Assembly: GCF_002210165.1 (NCBI RefSeq)
Contig: NZ_AQQP01000007.1
Coordinates: forward strand, 124,001-188,000
Direction: 5' to 3'
Source: Phaeobacter sp. 22II1-1F12B
GTDB lineage: Bacteria; Pseudomonadota; Alphaproteobacteria; Rhodobacterales; Rhodobacteraceae
DNA length: 64,000 bases
The translations under genes and the position numbers were made by a program. Below are positions 26,698-35,074 of the stretch, piece after piece. Position 1 is the stretch's first letter; each line of letters begins with the position of its first letter. A model generated the notes under the pieces. It was not told where the DNA came from and did not search any database. It saw only the letters and a list, made by a program, of their open reading frames with translations.

Positions 26698-27417
26698 TCA
26701 GACGACTATCAGTCCGCAACCAATGGCCCTCGCTACGGCGTGAGTGGTGTTCATTGCCCCAAGTTTGAAACGGGCGCTTTCGATGTATACCCGCAGCGTA
26801 TGTTCCGAAATCGAAAGCGCATGTGCCACCTGCGGTCGGCTGTAGCCCATGGCCAGCAATGTCATCGCGTCGATTTCCCGCGGAGACAAGGAACGCGATT
26901 GCTCCATCTTTTTGTCCGCTTCGAATTCAAGTGCCTTCCTGTTAAAATAATGCGCGATCAGAATAAGATCCCGCCCGTTCTGCTCGATGAATTCCGCCCA
27001 GGTCGCGTCGTCGCAATTATGGCTCGCCGTAAAAAGCGCGAATTGTCCCTGTGGCCCCCTTACCGGTATCGAGTACCCCTGATTGCCTACTCCGAAACTT
27101 TGCGCGTCCGCAAAAAATTGCCTTGCCTGTTTCGAGGACCAGTCGAGCCTTTTCCAGTCGATCGGGTGAAAGCGCTGGTAACACCCGATGATAACCGGAT
27201 CGACCCTGAGATAGTTTTTCTCCGAGTAGTGGTCGATCCATTTGAGTGGATAGGTCCCGCACCCATACTGCTCTCCGGCGCTGTCGACCCAGTGATAGAC
27301 GATATGATCAATGCCAAAGACCCGTCGGAGCGAGACGATGGCTTTCTGCAGCCCCTCAAGCTCTTCTGTTTTCTCCAGACCGGCGAGAATCTGGTCCAAT
27401 TCGGCTCGGTTCACCAT
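26698..27417 (-). CDS. LuxR-family quorum-sensing regulator
   Basis: The 239-residue protein has an N-terminal autoinducer-binding domain with expected ligand residues in VYHWVDS and KWIDHYSEKNYLRVDPVI. Its C-terminal LuxR helix-turn-helix begins at about residue 173 (LSPREIDAMTLLAMGYSRPQ, ISEHTLRVYIESARFKL). The start is taken at the ATG of MVNRAELDQ; upstream residues in frame are arginine/lysine-rich and out of character. The gene overlaps a small upstream ORF by 62 bp and is followed by luxI, so the pair forms a typical AHL circuit. Confidence 0.9.
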   Translation of the reverse strand: MVNRAELDQILAGLEKTEELEGLQKAIVSLRRVFGIDHIVYHWVDSAGEQYGCGTYPLKWIDHYSEKNYLRVDPVIIGCYQRFHPIDWKRLDWSSKQARQFFADAQSFGVGNQGYSIPVRGPQGQFALFTASHNCDDATWAEFIEQNGRDLILIAHYFNRKALEFEADKKMEQSRSLSPREIDAMTLLAMGYSRPQVAHALSISEHTLRVYIESARFKLGAMNTTHAVARAIGCGLIVV

Positions 27418-27571
27418 TGATGTGTACGCGCGTCTCTTTTTCCTTCGACGCCAGTTCGGACGCGGCAATCATTGTCGTGTCGTCAAGCTGTTCAGCCAGA
27501 GCCGCCAATTCGTTCGCTATTGCAAATGTTTTGAGGTCCGCCAGTACGTCGAGTATCCATTCATTCTGCAT
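27356..27571 (-). CDS. Small hypothetical protein overlapping luxR
   Basis: A 71-residue frame, opening MQNEWILDVLADLKTFA, with GAGG 6 bases before its ATG. It reads like a helical acidic protein for the first 50 residues, then becomes basic where it overlaps the luxR start by 62 bp in another frame. The good ribosome-binding site, contrasted with none for luxR, suggests it is translated and may couple luxR translation. Function unknown. Confidence 0.55.
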   Translation of the reverse strand: MQNEWILDVLADLKTFAIANELAALAEQLDDTTMIAASELASKEKETRVHINGEPSRIGPDSRRSGENRRA

Positions 27572-27784
27572 CTTCAACCTCGCCTTTGGGGAGTTAACAA
27601 AAGATTAAACTGAATATAGCACTTCCAAATTTCTCAGAAAATTCGCCGATTCCAGTTCCCCATAAATAGCGAGGTCCGGATTTATAAACCGTTGATGCAA
27701 CTTGTGCGTGTCCCCTTGACGAAGTTGCGCCCGCGAATCACGGGGATCCGGCGGGCGCATGAATTGTTCTTTGTCGGGCTGGAA

Positions 27785-29071
27785 TCAGGACTTGTGGTCA
27801 AGAACCTCTTCCAGAGTGCGCAGTCCTGTCCTTGGTGACTGGACAAGAACCGACATGTTCCCCGGCTTATGCTCGTTACGCATCATCTTCATATGCGCCT
27901 GCGGAAGGTCCGCCCAGGTAAAGACTTCGGACATGCAGGGATCAAGGCGACGCTCGAGCATCAGCTTGTTGGCCGCGCTGGCCTGCTTGAGATGCGCAAA
28001 ATGGCTGCCCTGCAGGCGCTTCTGGTGCATCCACATGTAGCGCACGTCGAATGTCAGGTTGAAACCCGAGGTGCCGGCGCAGATCACGACCATGCCACCC
28101 TTTTTCACAACAAAGGTGGACACGGGGAACGTCGCTTCGCCCGGGTGCTCGAACACCATGTCGACATTGACGCCCTTGCCGGTGATGTCCCAGATCGCCT
28201 TGCCGAAACGGCGCGCTTCCTTGAACCACTCCCCGTATTCGGGCGTGTTCACCGTGGGGAGCTGGCCCCAGCAGTTGAAATCCTTGCGGTTGATGACACC
28301 CTTCGCGCCGATATCCAGAACGAACTGGCGCTTGGATTCATCCGAGATCACGCCAATGGCGTTGGCACCCGCCGTGTTGATCAGCTGGATGGCGTAAGAG
28401 CCAAGACCTCCCGAGGCGCCCCAGACCAGCACGTTCTGACCGGGCTTGAGATCGTGAGGCTCGTGACCAAAGAGCATGCGATAGGCGGTGGCCAGCGTCA
28501 GAGTGTAACAGGCCGACTCTTCCCATGTCAGATGCTTCGGACGCGGCATGAGTTGCTGCGACTGCACGCGGGTGAACTGCGCAAAAGAGCCATCCGGCGT
28601 CTCATAGCCCCAGATCCGCTGGCTGGGCGAATACATCGGATCGCCGCCGTTGCATTCCTCGTCGTCACCATCGTCCTGGTTGCAGTGGATTACGACCTCA
28701 TCACCGACCTTCCAGCGCGTGACCTTGTCACCCACGGCCCAGACGATGCCCGAGGCATCCGAGCCCGCGATGTGAAAGGGCTGCTTGTGGCCGTCAAAGG
28801 GGCTGATCGGCTTGCCGAGCGCCGCCCAGACACCGTTGTAGTTTACGCCCGCTGCCATCACGAGCACGAGAACATCGTGACTGTCGAGCTGCGGCACATC
28901 CACGACTTCTTCCAGCATGGCCGTATCCGGCTCACCATGCCGCTCTCTGCGGATCGCCCAAGCGTACATTTGCTTGGGGACATAGCCGAGCGGAGGGATT
29001 TCACCCATTTCGTACAGGTCTTTTTCTGGCGCTTCATAGGGCGCGATATCGGCGTGGGTATCCAATGCCAT
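27785..29071 (-). CDS. ccr: Crotonyl-CoA carboxylase/reductase
   Basis: Ccr reductively carboxylates crotonyl-CoA with NADPH and CO2 to (2S)-ethylmalonyl-CoA, the key step of the ethylmalonyl-CoA pathway. The 428-residue MDR-family protein has the active-site segments GVNYNGVWAALGKP and MVFEHPGEATFP, and cofactor loop VLVWGASGGLGSYAIQL. Length and opening (IPPLGYVPKQMYAWAIRRERHG) are typical. Ecm is encoded close by at 30956, and Mch and Mcl2 lie 12-15 kb away. A CGCAATATTGC element is 73 bp upstream. Confidence 0.97.
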   Translation of the reverse strand: MALDTHADIAPYEAPEKDLYEMGEIPPLGYVPKQMYAWAIRRERHGEPDTAMLEEVVDVPQLDSHDVLVLVMAAGVNYNGVWAALGKPISPFDGHKQPFHIAGSDASGIVWAVGDKVTRWKVGDEVVIHCNQDDGDDEECNGGDPMYSPSQRIWGYETPDGSFAQFTRVQSQQLMPRPKHLTWEESACYTLTLATAYRMLFGHEPHDLKPGQNVLVWGASGGLGSYAIQLINTAGANAIGVISDESKRQFVLDIGAKGVINRKDFNCWGQLPTVNTPEYGEWFKEARRFGKAIWDITGKGVNVDMVFEHPGEATFPVSTFVVKKGGMVVICAGTSGFNLTFDVRYMWMHQKRLQGSHFAHLKQASAANKLMLERRLDPCMSEVFTWADLPQAHMKMMRNEHKPGNMSVLVQSPRTGLRTLEEVLDHKS

Positions 29072-29144
29072 GTCGTCCTCCGTTCATATCGAGCTTGCCG
29101 CGATGCGGAATCGGCGGCGTCTCACAGTCGAATATGATCTACCG

Positions 29145-29155
29145 CGCAATATTGC
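29145..29155. promoter_or_regulatory. CGCAATATTGC element upstream of ccr
   Basis: The 10-bp palindrome GCAATATTGC at 29146-29155, preceded by C and followed by AATACG, lies about 75 bp upstream of the ccr ATG. The half-site CGCAATATT recurs upstream of ecm (30919) and mcl2 (43882-43874, minus strand). Proposed shared operator; regulator unknown. Confidence 0.5.
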
Positions 29156-29206
29156 AATACGTTTGAACCAAATATTGAAACTTTATGACCCAGCGGGTGC
29201 AGAAAA

Positions 29207-30598
29207 CTACTTTGCGCCCGCAGAATAATCGAGAGCTTCCAAGGGCATGAGATGACCGATGGAGTTCGCATAAAACTGCAACAAATCCTCTTGTCCGGCG
29301 CGCACGCTGTATTCCCCGTTCTCGTTGAGGGTAAGAATCCTGCGCCTGGTAAGGTTGCCCAGCCCCGCTTCGGCCGCGTAACCACGATTATCCCGGGGCA
29401 AATGAAGGTTCGACCGTCCAAGCACGCGTGCGATATGGCCCATCGCTATTTCAAGCCCTGTGCGCGAGATGCTGCCTTTTTCCCGGATGATCCAGCAGAT
29501 TAGCGGCACCGGCAAAACCGGAACGATGGCGCCGATCCTCTGCATCAATTCCTCTGCCAGCGGTTCAAGGTCGATTGTTTCCGCGTCGCCCGCGAAACCG
29601 CGCAAAGACAAGGGATCACCGAAACTGACAGCGGCCGAACCGAAACGGCGATACCGCCCGGTCAACCGCAGCCAGACCTGCCGCAGCACGTTCCGCATCG
29701 CCGCCCCAAGACCGGCCCGAAACCGATGGCCCTTGCGATTGGCCGCCGCGATAAGAGTCCTGTCCTCCAGCACCCGGTCATAATTCAGCGCGACAGGGAC
29801 AAAGACCACGTCCCTGCTCTCGGGTCCAAAGCCATCAGTAATATACTTGAGCAAGCCAAGCTTTGGCGCGGCCAATGCCCCGGTTCGCGAAAGCCCGCCC
29901 TCCGGAAACATTGCCTGCGTCACGCCCGCCGACGTCGCAAGCTGGACATAGCGGGCTAGAATCGTCCGGTAGAGATCATTGCTGGACGCGCGACGGATAA
30001 AGTACGCCCCCATCGCCCGGATAAGCCAGGAAAGCGGCCAGATCCGCGCCCATTCTCCGACCGCGTAGGATAAGGCCGACCTTTCGGCCGCGAGGTATGT
30101 CACCAGCACGTAATCCATGTTCGAGCGATGGTTCATCACAAAAACCACCGTCGCCTCCGGGTCGATTTCCCGCAGAGGGCCAGCCTTGTAATGGCCAAGG
30201 CGGACGTGAAACAAAGCATTGCTCAGCCAGCGCGCCGCGCGGATGGCAAAGCCGAAATAGGCTGTTGCTGAAAAGGACGGCACGATTTCGCGCGCATATC
30301 TGCGGGCCTTTTCCGCCGCGACGTTTTCGGGAATGCCCTCTTCTGCCGCATGGGCCGTCACGGCCCGCAATACATCGGGATCGTAAATCAGGCGCTGAAT
30401 CATGTCATAGCGACGTGCGAGCTTGAATGGCTGGATCGGTCTTTCCAGCCGCTGATTCAAACGCGCCACCGCTCTTTCCAGTCGCAACCGGAAAAACCAG
30501 CGCACCGATGGAAACAGAAAATGCGATGCAAACGTCACCGCCGCAAACAACAGGATCAGGATGAACAGCCAAAGCGGCAAGCTGACGGTCGTAGACAT
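29207..30598 (-). CDS. PlsB-like glycerol-3-phosphate acyltransferase family protein
   Basis: The 463-residue protein has an N-terminal membrane anchor (LPLWLFILILLFAAVTFASHFLF) and the acyltransferase HX4D motif in NHRSNMDYVL, then AYFIRRAS and FPEGGLSRTG, the phosphate-binding block. The order and spacing resemble the PlsB family of glycerol-3-phosphate acyltransferases, but it is shorter than E. coli PlsB. The start is the ATG at 30598; upstream in-frame sequence is not convincing. It is divergent from ecm and lies upstream of ccr on the same strand, an arrangement I believe is shared by relatives, although a metabolic link is not evident. Confidence 0.8.
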   Translation of the reverse strand: MSTTVSLPLWLFILILLFAAVTFASHFLFPSVRWFFRLRLERAVARLNQRLERPIQPFKLARRYDMIQRLIYDPDVLRAVTAHAAEEGIPENVAAEKARRYAREIVPSFSATAYFGFAIRAARWLSNALFHVRLGHYKAGPLREIDPEATVVFVMNHRSNMDYVLVTYLAAERSALSYAVGEWARIWPLSWLIRAMGAYFIRRASSNDLYRTILARYVQLATSAGVTQAMFPEGGLSRTGALAAPKLGLLKYITDGFGPESRDVVFVPVALNYDRVLEDRTLIAAANRKGHRFRAGLGAAMRNVLRQVWLRLTGRYRRFGSAAVSFGDPLSLRGFAGDAETIDLEPLAEELMQRIGAIVPVLPVPLICWIIREKGSISRTGLEIAMGHIARVLGRSNLHLPRDNRGYAAEAGLGNLTRRRILTLNENGEYSVRAGQEDLLQFYANSIGHLMPLEALDYSAGAK

Positions 30599-30955
30599 AG
30601 GAAATTCTTGCCGTTCCCCTTCGCATCGGTAAACAGGTTTTAGGTTTTGGGAACGGATTAACCCGGTGCCAGATGCTGTTGCGACACGCGCCCAAGGGCC
30701 ACAGCGCAGGCAATCCGAAATTTCCACCTGCTGGTGCGAGGAAATTCAACTAACGCAAGAATACATCCAGTTATTTCAATCGAGACTGCGGATTCATTTT
30801 TGCAGCCCCCAGCCGGCGGCCTATCGTTCCGCAAAGGTCTTGACGTCAAACCAATCGACGGGATGCCGCAGCGCGGCGAATTGACAATGGTCGAAGATTT
30901 CTGTTTAGACGACTTTGACGCAATATTATTACCCACCCGACTCGCGAGGCACATC
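30599..30955. other. Divergent control region between plsB-like gene and ecm
   Basis: This 357-bp gap has no convincing gene. It is less GC-rich than its surroundings toward ecm. It holds TTGACA at 30881-30886 with a weak TTTAGA 17 bp later, and CGCAATATT at 30919-30927, 28 bp before the ecm ATG. An in-frame ATG at 30887 would extend Ecm by 23 residues, but these do not resemble the family N-terminus. Confidence 0.6.
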
Positions 30956-32920
30956 ATGACTCAGACTGAAAAAGACCGTCCCTGGCTGATCCGGACTTAT
31001 GCGGGCCACTCCACCGCCAAAGCATCCAACGCCCTTTATCGCGGCAACCTCGCGAAGGGACAGACCGGCCTTTCAGTTGCTTTCGATCTTCCGACGCAGA
31101 CGGGCTACGATAGCGATCATGTTCTTGCCCGTGGCGAAGTGGGTAAAGTCGGCGTGCCTGTCGCGCACCTCGGCGACATGCGCACACTTTTCGATTCCAT
31201 TCCGCTGGAACAAATGAACACCTCCATGACTATCAACGCCACCGCCCCTTGGCTGTTGGCGCTCTATATTGCCGTGGCAGAGGAACAGGGCGCGGATATT
31301 TCCAAGCTGCAGGGAACCGTGCAGAACGATATCATCAAGGAATATCTTTCGCGCGGCACGTACATCTGCCCGCCGAAACCTTCGCTGAAATTGATTACCG
31401 ACGTCGCGGCCTATTGCTATCGGAATGTTCCGAAATGGAACCCGATGAACGTTTGTTCCTACCACCTGCAAGAAGCGGGCGCGACGCCGGAACAAGAATT
31501 GGCCTTTGCGCTGGCCACCGCGCAGGCCGTTCTTGACGGAATGAAGGACATCGTGCCCGAAGAAGATTTCCCCACGGTTGTCGGCCGCATTTCGTTTTTC
31601 GTGAATGCCGGGATTCGCTTCGTCACCGAAATGTGCAAGATGAGAGCTTTCGTCGACCTCTGGGATGAAATCTGCCTGACGCGATATGGCGTCACGAATC
31701 CTAAACTGCGCCGCTTCCGATATGGTGTTCAAGTTAATTCACTTGGGTTGACCGAACAACAACCGGAAAACAACGTCTATCGGATCTTGATTGAAATGCT
31801 CGCGGTGACATTGTCCAAAAACGCACGTGCCCGCGCCGTGCAATTGCCAGCATGGAACGAAGCATTAGGTCTGCCGCGTCCCTGGGACCAGCAGTGGTCT
31901 ATGCGAATGCAGCAAATTCTCGCCTATGAGACGGATCTTCTGGAATATGACGATTTATTCGACAATAACCCCGCAATTGATGCGAAAGTTGCCGAATTGA
32001 AGAAGAACGCCCGCGCTGAATTGGACAACCTCGAAGGCATGGGCGGCGCGATCTCCTCCATCGAATACATGAAATCTCGTCTCGTCGACTCCAACTCGGA
32101 GCGGCTGAACCGGATCGAATCCGGCATGACCACCGTCGTTGGCGTCAACAAGTTCACAACGAGCGAGCCTTCCCCGCTCATGAGCGAGGACGGCGGGATC
32201 ATGACGGTCGACCCGGCCACCGAGCAGGACCAGATCGATCGCCTGAACGCATGGCGCGAAACCCGTGACGAAAACGCCGTAAGAAGCGCTCTGGAAGGTC
32301 TCAGAGCCGCTGCGACGTCAGGCGCGAACATCATGGAACCCTCTATTATTGCGGCGAAAGCCGGTGTTACCACGGGCGAGTGGGCGGAAGAGATGCGCCG
32401 AGCCTTTGGCACGTACCGCGGCCCCACGGGTGTCTCCGCCTCGCCCTCCAACAAGACCGAAGGGCTGGACGAAATCCGCGCGGCCGTGGACGCGATCAGC
32501 GACACGCTCGGGCGGCGCCTTAAATTCCTGGTGGGCAAGCCCGGCCTCGACGGACACTCTAATGGCGCCGAGCAGATCGCCGTTCGTGCCCGCGACTGTG
32601 GCATGGATATCACCTATGACGGCATCAGAATGACGCCGGAAGAAATAGTTGACGAAGCGTCAAAACAGGACGCGCATGTAATTGGTTTATCAATTTTGTC
32701 AGGAAGCCATCTGCCTTTGGTCGAAGACGTAATTGAGCGGCTAAAAGCCAAAAAAATGAGCCACATTCCCGTGATCGTGGGCGGTATTATTCCTGACGAG
32801 GATGCCGAGAAACTTATCAAAATGGGAGTTTCTAAAGTTTATACGCCCAAGAATTTTGAGCTTAATACAATCATGATGGATATTGTTGGCTTGGTTAACC
32901 CTTCGTTAATAGCGGCATAA
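30956..32920 (+). CDS. ecm: Ethylmalonyl-CoA mutase
   Basis: Ecm is a B12-dependent mutase that turns (2R)-ethylmalonyl-CoA into (2S)-methylsuccinyl-CoA in the ethylmalonyl-CoA pathway. The 654-residue protein opens RPWLIRTYAGHSTAKASNALYR, has FDLPTQTGYDSDH and SFFVNAGIRFVTEMCKMRAF, and ends in a B12-binding domain with the DxHxxG motif in GLDGHSNGAEQI (about 527-538), GLSILSGSH and VVGGIIP. The family start fits the ATG at 30956. Codon use shifts within the gene: AT-richer before about 32030, GC-rich to about 32635, then AT-rich to the end. Confidence 0.95.
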   Translation: MTQTEKDRPWLIRTYAGHSTAKASNALYRGNLAKGQTGLSVAFDLPTQTGYDSDHVLARGEVGKVGVPVAHLGDMRTLFDSIPLEQMNTSMTINATAPWLLALYIAVAEEQGADISKLQGTVQNDIIKEYLSRGTYICPPKPSLKLITDVAAYCYRNVPKWNPMNVCSYHLQEAGATPEQELAFALATAQAVLDGMKDIVPEEDFPTVVGRISFFVNAGIRFVTEMCKMRAFVDLWDEICLTRYGVTNPKLRRFRYGVQVNSLGLTEQQPENNVYRILIEMLAVTLSKNARARAVQLPAWNEALGLPRPWDQQWSMRMQQILAYETDLLEYDDLFDNNPAIDAKVAELKKNARAELDNLEGMGGAISSIEYMKSRLVDSNSERLNRIESGMTTVVGVNKFTTSEPSPLMSEDGGIMTVDPATEQDQIDRLNAWRETRDENAVRSALEGLRAAATSGANIMEPSIIAAKAGVTTGEWAEEMRRAFGTYRGPTGVSASPSNKTEGLDEIRAAVDAISDTLGRRLKFLVGKPGLDGHSNGAEQIAVRARDCGMDITYDGIRMTPEEIVDEASKQDAHVIGLSILSGSHLPLVEDVIERLKAKKMSHIPVIVGGIIPDEDAEKLIKMGVSKVYTPKNFELNTIMMDIVGLVNPSLIAA

Positions 32921-32962
32921 TATTTCTTAGATCGTAAAAAAAGGCGTGTATCCCGCGAATGA

Positions 32963-33007
32963 ACGTTATATTAACGTCATATGTGTCAAGTGTTGACGCT
33001 AATTAGC
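32963..33007. promoter_or_regulatory. Palindromes upstream of the H-NS-like gene
   Basis: ACGTTA-TAT-TAACGT (32963-32977) is a perfect 15-bp palindrome, and GCTAATTAGC (32998-33007) a perfect 10-bp one, in an AT-rich 113-bp gap before the H-NS-like start. AT-rich palindromes here could be operators or autoregulatory sites. No promoter with good spacing was found. Confidence 0.4.
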
Positions 33008-33033
33008 ATCAATACAAAGTTAAGGATGGTTAC

Positions 33034-33363
33034 ATGGCTATTGATCTAACGACGATGTCGCGCAAGGAACTTCTGAAATTGCGTGATGATGTCGAGAAGG
33101 AATTGACGCTTGTGGAAGAGCGTGAACGCAAAGAGGCACTGAAAGCGGCCCAGGATGTGGCAGCTCAATACGGCTATTCCCTTTCGGAACTCGCCGAAGC
33201 GGCTGGCAAAAAAGGGCGCGGCAAAGGAAAACGTTCCAAAACCGGGCCGAAATACCGCAATCCGGATGATGCTGAACAGACATGGTCGGGTCTCGGCCGG
33301 AAACCGCAATGGTTCCATGATGCGCTTGCAAATGGCGTCGACATGAAAGACCTTGAAATCTGA
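33034..33363 (+). CDS. H-NS family nucleoid protein (HvrA-like)
   Basis: A 109-residue H-NS-type protein. The N-terminal half is a charged coiled-coil oligomerisation region (ELLKLRDDVEKELTLVEERERKEAL). The C-terminal DNA-binding part is KYRNPDDAEQTWSGLGRKPQWF, with a basic linker KKGRGKGKRSK before it. Relatives include HvrA of Rhodobacter, which affects photosynthesis and redox genes by binding AT-rich DNA. AAGGA precedes the ATG by 8 bases. It probably silences AT-rich regions and may bind its own AT-rich upstream region. Confidence 0.9.
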   Translation: MAIDLTTMSRKELLKLRDDVEKELTLVEERERKEALKAAQDVAAQYGYSLSELAEAAGKKGRGKGKRSKTGPKYRNPDDAEQTWSGLGRKPQWFHDALANGVDMKDLEI

Positions 33364-33384
33364 TAATAATATTCGGATTTCGAA

Positions 33385-34089
33385 ATGACGATACACATCG
33401 GCGCTCAACCGGGCGATATTGCACAGACAGTGCTGTTGCCCGGCGATCCTTATAGGGCCAAATGGGCAGCCACCACGTTTCTTGATGATGCGCGGCTGGT
33501 TAATGATGTGCGGGGCATGCTGGGCTATACCGGCACCTGGAAAGGAAACCCCGTCACCATACAGGGAAGCGGCATGGGCATGCCCTCCCTGTCAATTTAC
33601 GTAAATGAACTGATCCGCGACTATGACGCGCAGACCCTGATCAGGATCGGGTCCTGTGGTGCCATGCAGAACTCGGTGAAGGTCCGCGATGTCATCATCG
33701 CAATGACGGCCAGCACGATGAGCACGCCGTCACGGGGGATCTTCCGCGAATTGCAATTCGCGCCCTGTGCCGACTGGTCCCTGCTGTCAGCCGCAGCCAA
33801 GGCAGCTGAGGCCAAAGGCACAAGGACGCATGTGGGCGGCATTTATTCGTCTGATACGTTCTATGATGAGAGACCGGACCTGAACGAGGAAATGACGCGC
33901 CACGGCATCCTGGGTGTCGAAATGGAAGCGGCGGAGCTTTACACGCTTGCAGCGCGCTATGGTCGGCGTGCCCTCGCGGTGCTGACTGTTTCCGACCATC
34001 TTCTGACCGGTGACGCACTGCCCTCGGACCAGCGTGAGACCAGCTTTGGCGATATGGTCGAGATCGCCCTGCAATCAGCCTTTGAATAA
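33385..34089 (+). CDS. deoD: Purine-nucleoside phosphorylase, DeoD type
   Basis: DeoD cleaves purine (deoxy)nucleosides with phosphate to base and (deoxy)ribose-1-phosphate. The 234-residue protein has the trimeric-class features: opening [34 protein letters not shown], and [33 protein letters not shown] with the catalytic-site aspartate. The nucleoside-type BMP importer at 17126-21785 could supply its substrate. A bidirectional hairpin separates it from the convergent VPLPA-CTERM gene. Confidence 0.94.
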   Translation: MTIHIGAQPGDIAQTVLLPGDPYRAKWAATTFLDDARLVNDVRGMLGYTGTWKGNPVTIQGSGMGMPSLSIYVNELIRDYDAQTLIRIGSCGAMQNSVKVRDVIIAMTASTMSTPSRGIFRELQFAPCADWSLLSAAAKAAEAKGTRTHVGGIYSSDTFYDERPDLNEEMTRHGILGVEMEAAELYTLAARYGRRALAVLTVSDHLLTGDALPSDQRETSFGDMVEIALQSAFE

Positions 34090-34093
34090 AAAA

Positions 34094-34117
34094 ACAGCGA
34101 CCCGAAAGGGTCGCTGT
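34094..34117 (-). terminator. Shared hairpin terminator between deoD and VPLPA-CTERM gene
   Basis: ACAGCGACCC-GAAA-GGGTCGCTGT is a perfect 10-bp stem with a GNRA tetraloop. On the minus strand it is followed by seven T residues, making a strong terminator for the VPLPA-CTERM gene. For deoD the plus-strand side lacks a T-run, so it may only stabilise the 3' end. Confidence 0.88.
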
Positions 34118-34139
34118 CATCACGTTCATTTATTGCCGA

Positions 34140-34796
34140 TCAGGATTTCGACTTGCGGCGCCGCATCGCTGCCAGCCCACCGAAACCAGCCAGCATCAGC
34201 CAACCTGCCGCCGGAAGAGGCACCTGAGCACCCGGGTTCGGGTTGCCCGGGCTTTCGCCCGCTGTCGTGATCACCGACTTGGCAAGGGTCACGATCCATC
34301 CAGCGGTCAGCACGTCGATGTCCATCCAGAGTTTCAGCCCGGTCTCCACATCATCGTAGAGAGCCGTATCAAGGGTAAACTCTGTAAAGGAATAGGCGTT
34401 ATCCATACCGGTCAGCGCCCCGATCAAAAGCCACTCACCAGCTCCGGCATTACCCGCAGCGTCATATCCGTAGATATTGTCGACTTCGCAAGAACTACCG
34501 CCACAAACGTCGTCAACGTCGTAGTTCGAGACGTTCAGTTTGATTTCGCTCGCAGAACTGGCTCCCGGAATGGCGTCGTGCATCCAGCCCCAGTCCTCAC
34601 TTGAACCCCGGTAATAGGGGCTGTCCGTCGGCGAATTGGCAGGCGGGATGAAATAGTTAGAGTTCGTACTCGACCCACCGAAGTCGACCAGAGTGGCCGC
34701 GTCCGTGTAGTCGTAAGTATCGACTGCGGCGCTTGCCATACCTGCCGACAATGTCGTGGCCAGGACGGCAGCTAGGGTTACTTTCAACTTCATCAT
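34140..34796 (-). CDS. VPLPA-CTERM sorting-domain protein
   Basis: A 218-residue exported protein with signal peptide ending GMASAA and the C-terminal sorting tail VPLPAAGWLMLAGFGGLAAM followed by RRRKSKS: motif, membrane helix, basic end. This is the VPLPA variant of PEP-CTERM, processed by an exosortase-type enzyme and often linked to exopolysaccharide or surface proteins. The middle has two cysteines (VCGGSSCEV) and no known domain. The ATG at 34796 has GGAG 8 bases upstream. No exosortase gene is in the window. Confidence 0.88.
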   Translation of the reverse strand: MMKLKVTLAAVLATTLSAGMASAAVDTYDYTDAATLVDFGGSSTNSNYFIPPANSPTDSPYYRGSSEDWGWMHDAIPGASSASEIKLNVSNYDVDDVCGGSSCEVDNIYGYDAAGNAGAGEWLLIGALTGMDNAYSFTEFTLDTALYDDVETGLKLWMDIDVLTAGWIVTLAKSVITTAGESPGNPNPGAQVPLPAAGWLMLAGFGGLAAMRRRKSKS

Positions 34797-35074
34797 ATTA
34801 AAACTCCGAAAACGCATAATATTAGGTCACAAGCACCTTTAGATTGCCTTATTTTTGCCTGAATTCAAAACAGTTTCCCGCATTTGGACACGCCGCATAG
34901 CTTTCACACAACCCTGGCAACCGGATAAAAACAATGTTTTCAGACTGTTGACGGAAAACGAGGTAATAAGTTTTTTCTTACCCCCGCGCTGCCCTGGCCT
35001 CGCGAAGCACACAATTCAAAGCGAATTTGAACCAGAACAGGTTTTTCAGCATGCGCGGCGGCCAGATGGGGGCG

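Noticed and set aside
30887-30955. N-terminal extension of Ecm from an ATG at 30887
   Set aside because: The added 23 residues do not resemble Ecm relatives, which begin close to the TEKDRPWLIRTYAG segment, and they overlap the likely promoter.
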